DNA from: Pseudomonadota bacterium
GTDB taxonomy: Bacteria > Pseudomonadota > Alphaproteobacteria > Rhizobiales > Afifellaceae
Direction of reading: 5' to 3'
NCBI GenBank assembly: GCA_023417735.1
Contig: JAEZEK010000271.1
Coordinates: forward strand, 1-7,001
DNA: 7,001 nt
Part shown: positions 5,938 through 7,001 of the stretch, piece by piece
Position numbering within the stretch: the first letter of the stretch is position 1
How the letters are laid out: every line of letters begins with the position of its first letter
Notes under the pieces: generated by a model
What the model was told of the DNA's origin: nothing
Seen by the model: the letters and a program-made list of their open reading frames with translations, nothing else
Databases searched by the model: none
Translations under genes and position numbers: made by a program

Positions 5938-7001
5938 TCAGCCGGCGGCGAGCCGCAATCCGGACGGATCCTCGTCCGCCCCCTCCCCGATCGCCTCGAT
6001 CCGGCGGCCGCGCGCCAGCACCTTGTCGGAGGAGACGAGCACGAGGTCGACGTCCTTCTGCGCCTGGGCGAAATGCGCCTGCAGCTTCCGCACGCGCTCG
6101 TCGAGCCGCGTGACGTCCTCCATCAGCTTCATCACCTCCGCCTGGATGACGTGCGCCTGCTCCTTCAGCCGGGCATCGCGCAGGAGCGCCTGGATCACCT
6201 GGATGGAGAGGAGCAGGAGCGACGGCGAGACGATGACGATCCGGGCGCGGTGGGCGCGCTGGACGACGTCCCCGAAGCGCTCGTGGATCTCGGCGAAGAC
6301 CGCCTCCGAGGGGACGAACATGAAGGCGGTGTCGTGGGTCTCGCCGGGCACGATGTAGCGCTCGCGGATGTCCCTGACGTGCCGGATCACGTCGGCGCGG
6401 AAGCGCTGCTCGGCCGCCTTCACCGCCTCCGGCGTCTCCGCCGCCTTCAAGGCATTGAAGGCCTCAAGCGGGAACTTGGCGTCGATGACGAGCGGCGGCG
6501 CCGCGTTCGGCAGGTGGACGAGGCAGTCTGGGCGGACGCCGCTCGAAAGCGTCGCCTGGAACGAATAGCCGGCCTTCGGCAGCCCGTCGGCGACGATCGC
6601 CTCCATCCGGCCCTGGCCGAAGGCGCCGCGCGCCTGCTTGTTCGACAGGATGCCGGAGAGCGACGCGACCTGCCCGGCGAGGTCGCCGATGTGCTTGCGC
6701 GCGGCGTCGATGACGGCGATGCGCTCCTGCATCTGCGCGAGCTGGTCGCCGGTCGCGCGGCTCGCCTCGCCGACCGACAGGTTGAGCTTGTGGGCCATAC
6801 CGTCGAGCCGCTCGGAGAGCGCGCGGTTGAGGTCCGACTGCCGCGCGCCGAAGATCTCCGCCATGGTCTGCATCCGGCCGGTCATCTCGGCCTGGGCGGC
6901 GAGGACGGCGGAGAGCCGCGCCTCGAGGAGCGCCGCCTGCTCCGTCGCCTGCCGCGCGATCCGCCGCCTGCGTCGCGCCGCGCGGAGGAGAAGGGCGGCC
7001 G
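5938..7001 (-). CDS. rmuC: DNA recombination protein RmuC (N-terminus beyond the window)
   Basis: RmuC limits DNA inversion and rearrangement and has a nuclease-like fold; its biochemical role is not well settled. The window holds 353 residues plus the stop, and the frame stays open to the edge, so the 5' end is missing. The first visible residues (AALLLRAARRRRR) look like the end of the usual N-terminal membrane helix followed by basic residues. Next comes an Ala/Gln/Glu-rich coiled coil, then the RmuC domain: GAFGQGRMEAIV, GVRPDCLVHLP and LVIDAKFPLEAF. The RPD and DAK residues fit a PD-(D/E)XK-type active site. Later segments RYIVPGETHDTAFMFVPSEA and VIVSPSLLLL are also typical. An internal ATG at 6885 is not the true start, since the frame continues upstream with sensible coiled-coil sequence. 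Confidence 0.94.
   Translation of the reverse strand, partial: AALLLRAARRRRRIARQATEQAALLEARLSAVLAAQAEMTGRMQTMAEIFGARQSDLNRALSERLDGMAHKLNLSVGEASRATGDQLAQMQERIAVIDAARKHIGDLAGQVASLSGILSNKQARGAFGQGRMEAIVADGLPKAGYSFQATLSSGVRPDCLVHLPNAAPPLVIDAKFPLEAFNALKAAETPEAVKAAEQRFRADVIRHVRDIRERYIVPGETHDTAFMFVPSEAVFAEIHERFGDVVQRAHRARIVIVSPSLLLLSIQVIQALLRDARLKEQAHVIQAEVMKLMEDVTRLDERVRKLQAHFAQAQKDVDLVLVSSDKVLARGRRIEAIGEGADEDPSGLRLAAG

Noticed and set aside
5552..6358. 268-aa open frame on the plus strand opposite the small protein and rmuC
   Set aside because: Ser/Arg-rich antisense shadow of the recognised rmuC gene.

Overview
The window is high-GC, bacterial chromosomal DNA. The encoded proteins, above all the EF-P, look like those of an alphaproteobacterium, most likely of the Hyphomicrobiales (Rhizobiales). 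That placement rests on remembered family sequences, not a search. It reads as ordinary core-genome territory. I see no transposase, phage gene, CRISPR array, tRNA or rRNA, and no gap between genes over about 220 bases.

Left part (94-2923): an elongation factor P module. efp (188 aa) reads rightward. Facing away from it across 77 bases, epmA and epmB read leftward as a tight pair sharing a 4-base GTGA stop/start overlap. EpmB is a radical-SAM lysine 2,3-aminomutase-type enzyme that would make beta-lysine. EpmA is a lysyl-tRNA-synthetase-like ligase that would attach it to the conserved Lys33 of EF-P. Modified EF-P rescues ribosomes stalled at polyproline stretches. Substrate maker, ligase and target therefore sit together.

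Middle part (2934-5402), leftward: a membrane-bound diguanylate cyclase with a seven-helix sensor, a PAS domain and a GGEEF domain, its end only 10 bases from the end of efp; then, after a 171-base gap rich in inverted repeats, a LysE/RhtB-family amino-acid exporter.

Right part (5618-7001), leftward: a 75-aa single-helix protein of unknown function, then RmuC, cut by the window edge.

No clearly undescribed system is visible. The points most worth a second look are the clostridial-aminomutase-like C-terminus of the EpmB homologue, the nested inverted repeats between the exporter and the cyclase, and the uncharacterised small membrane protein.
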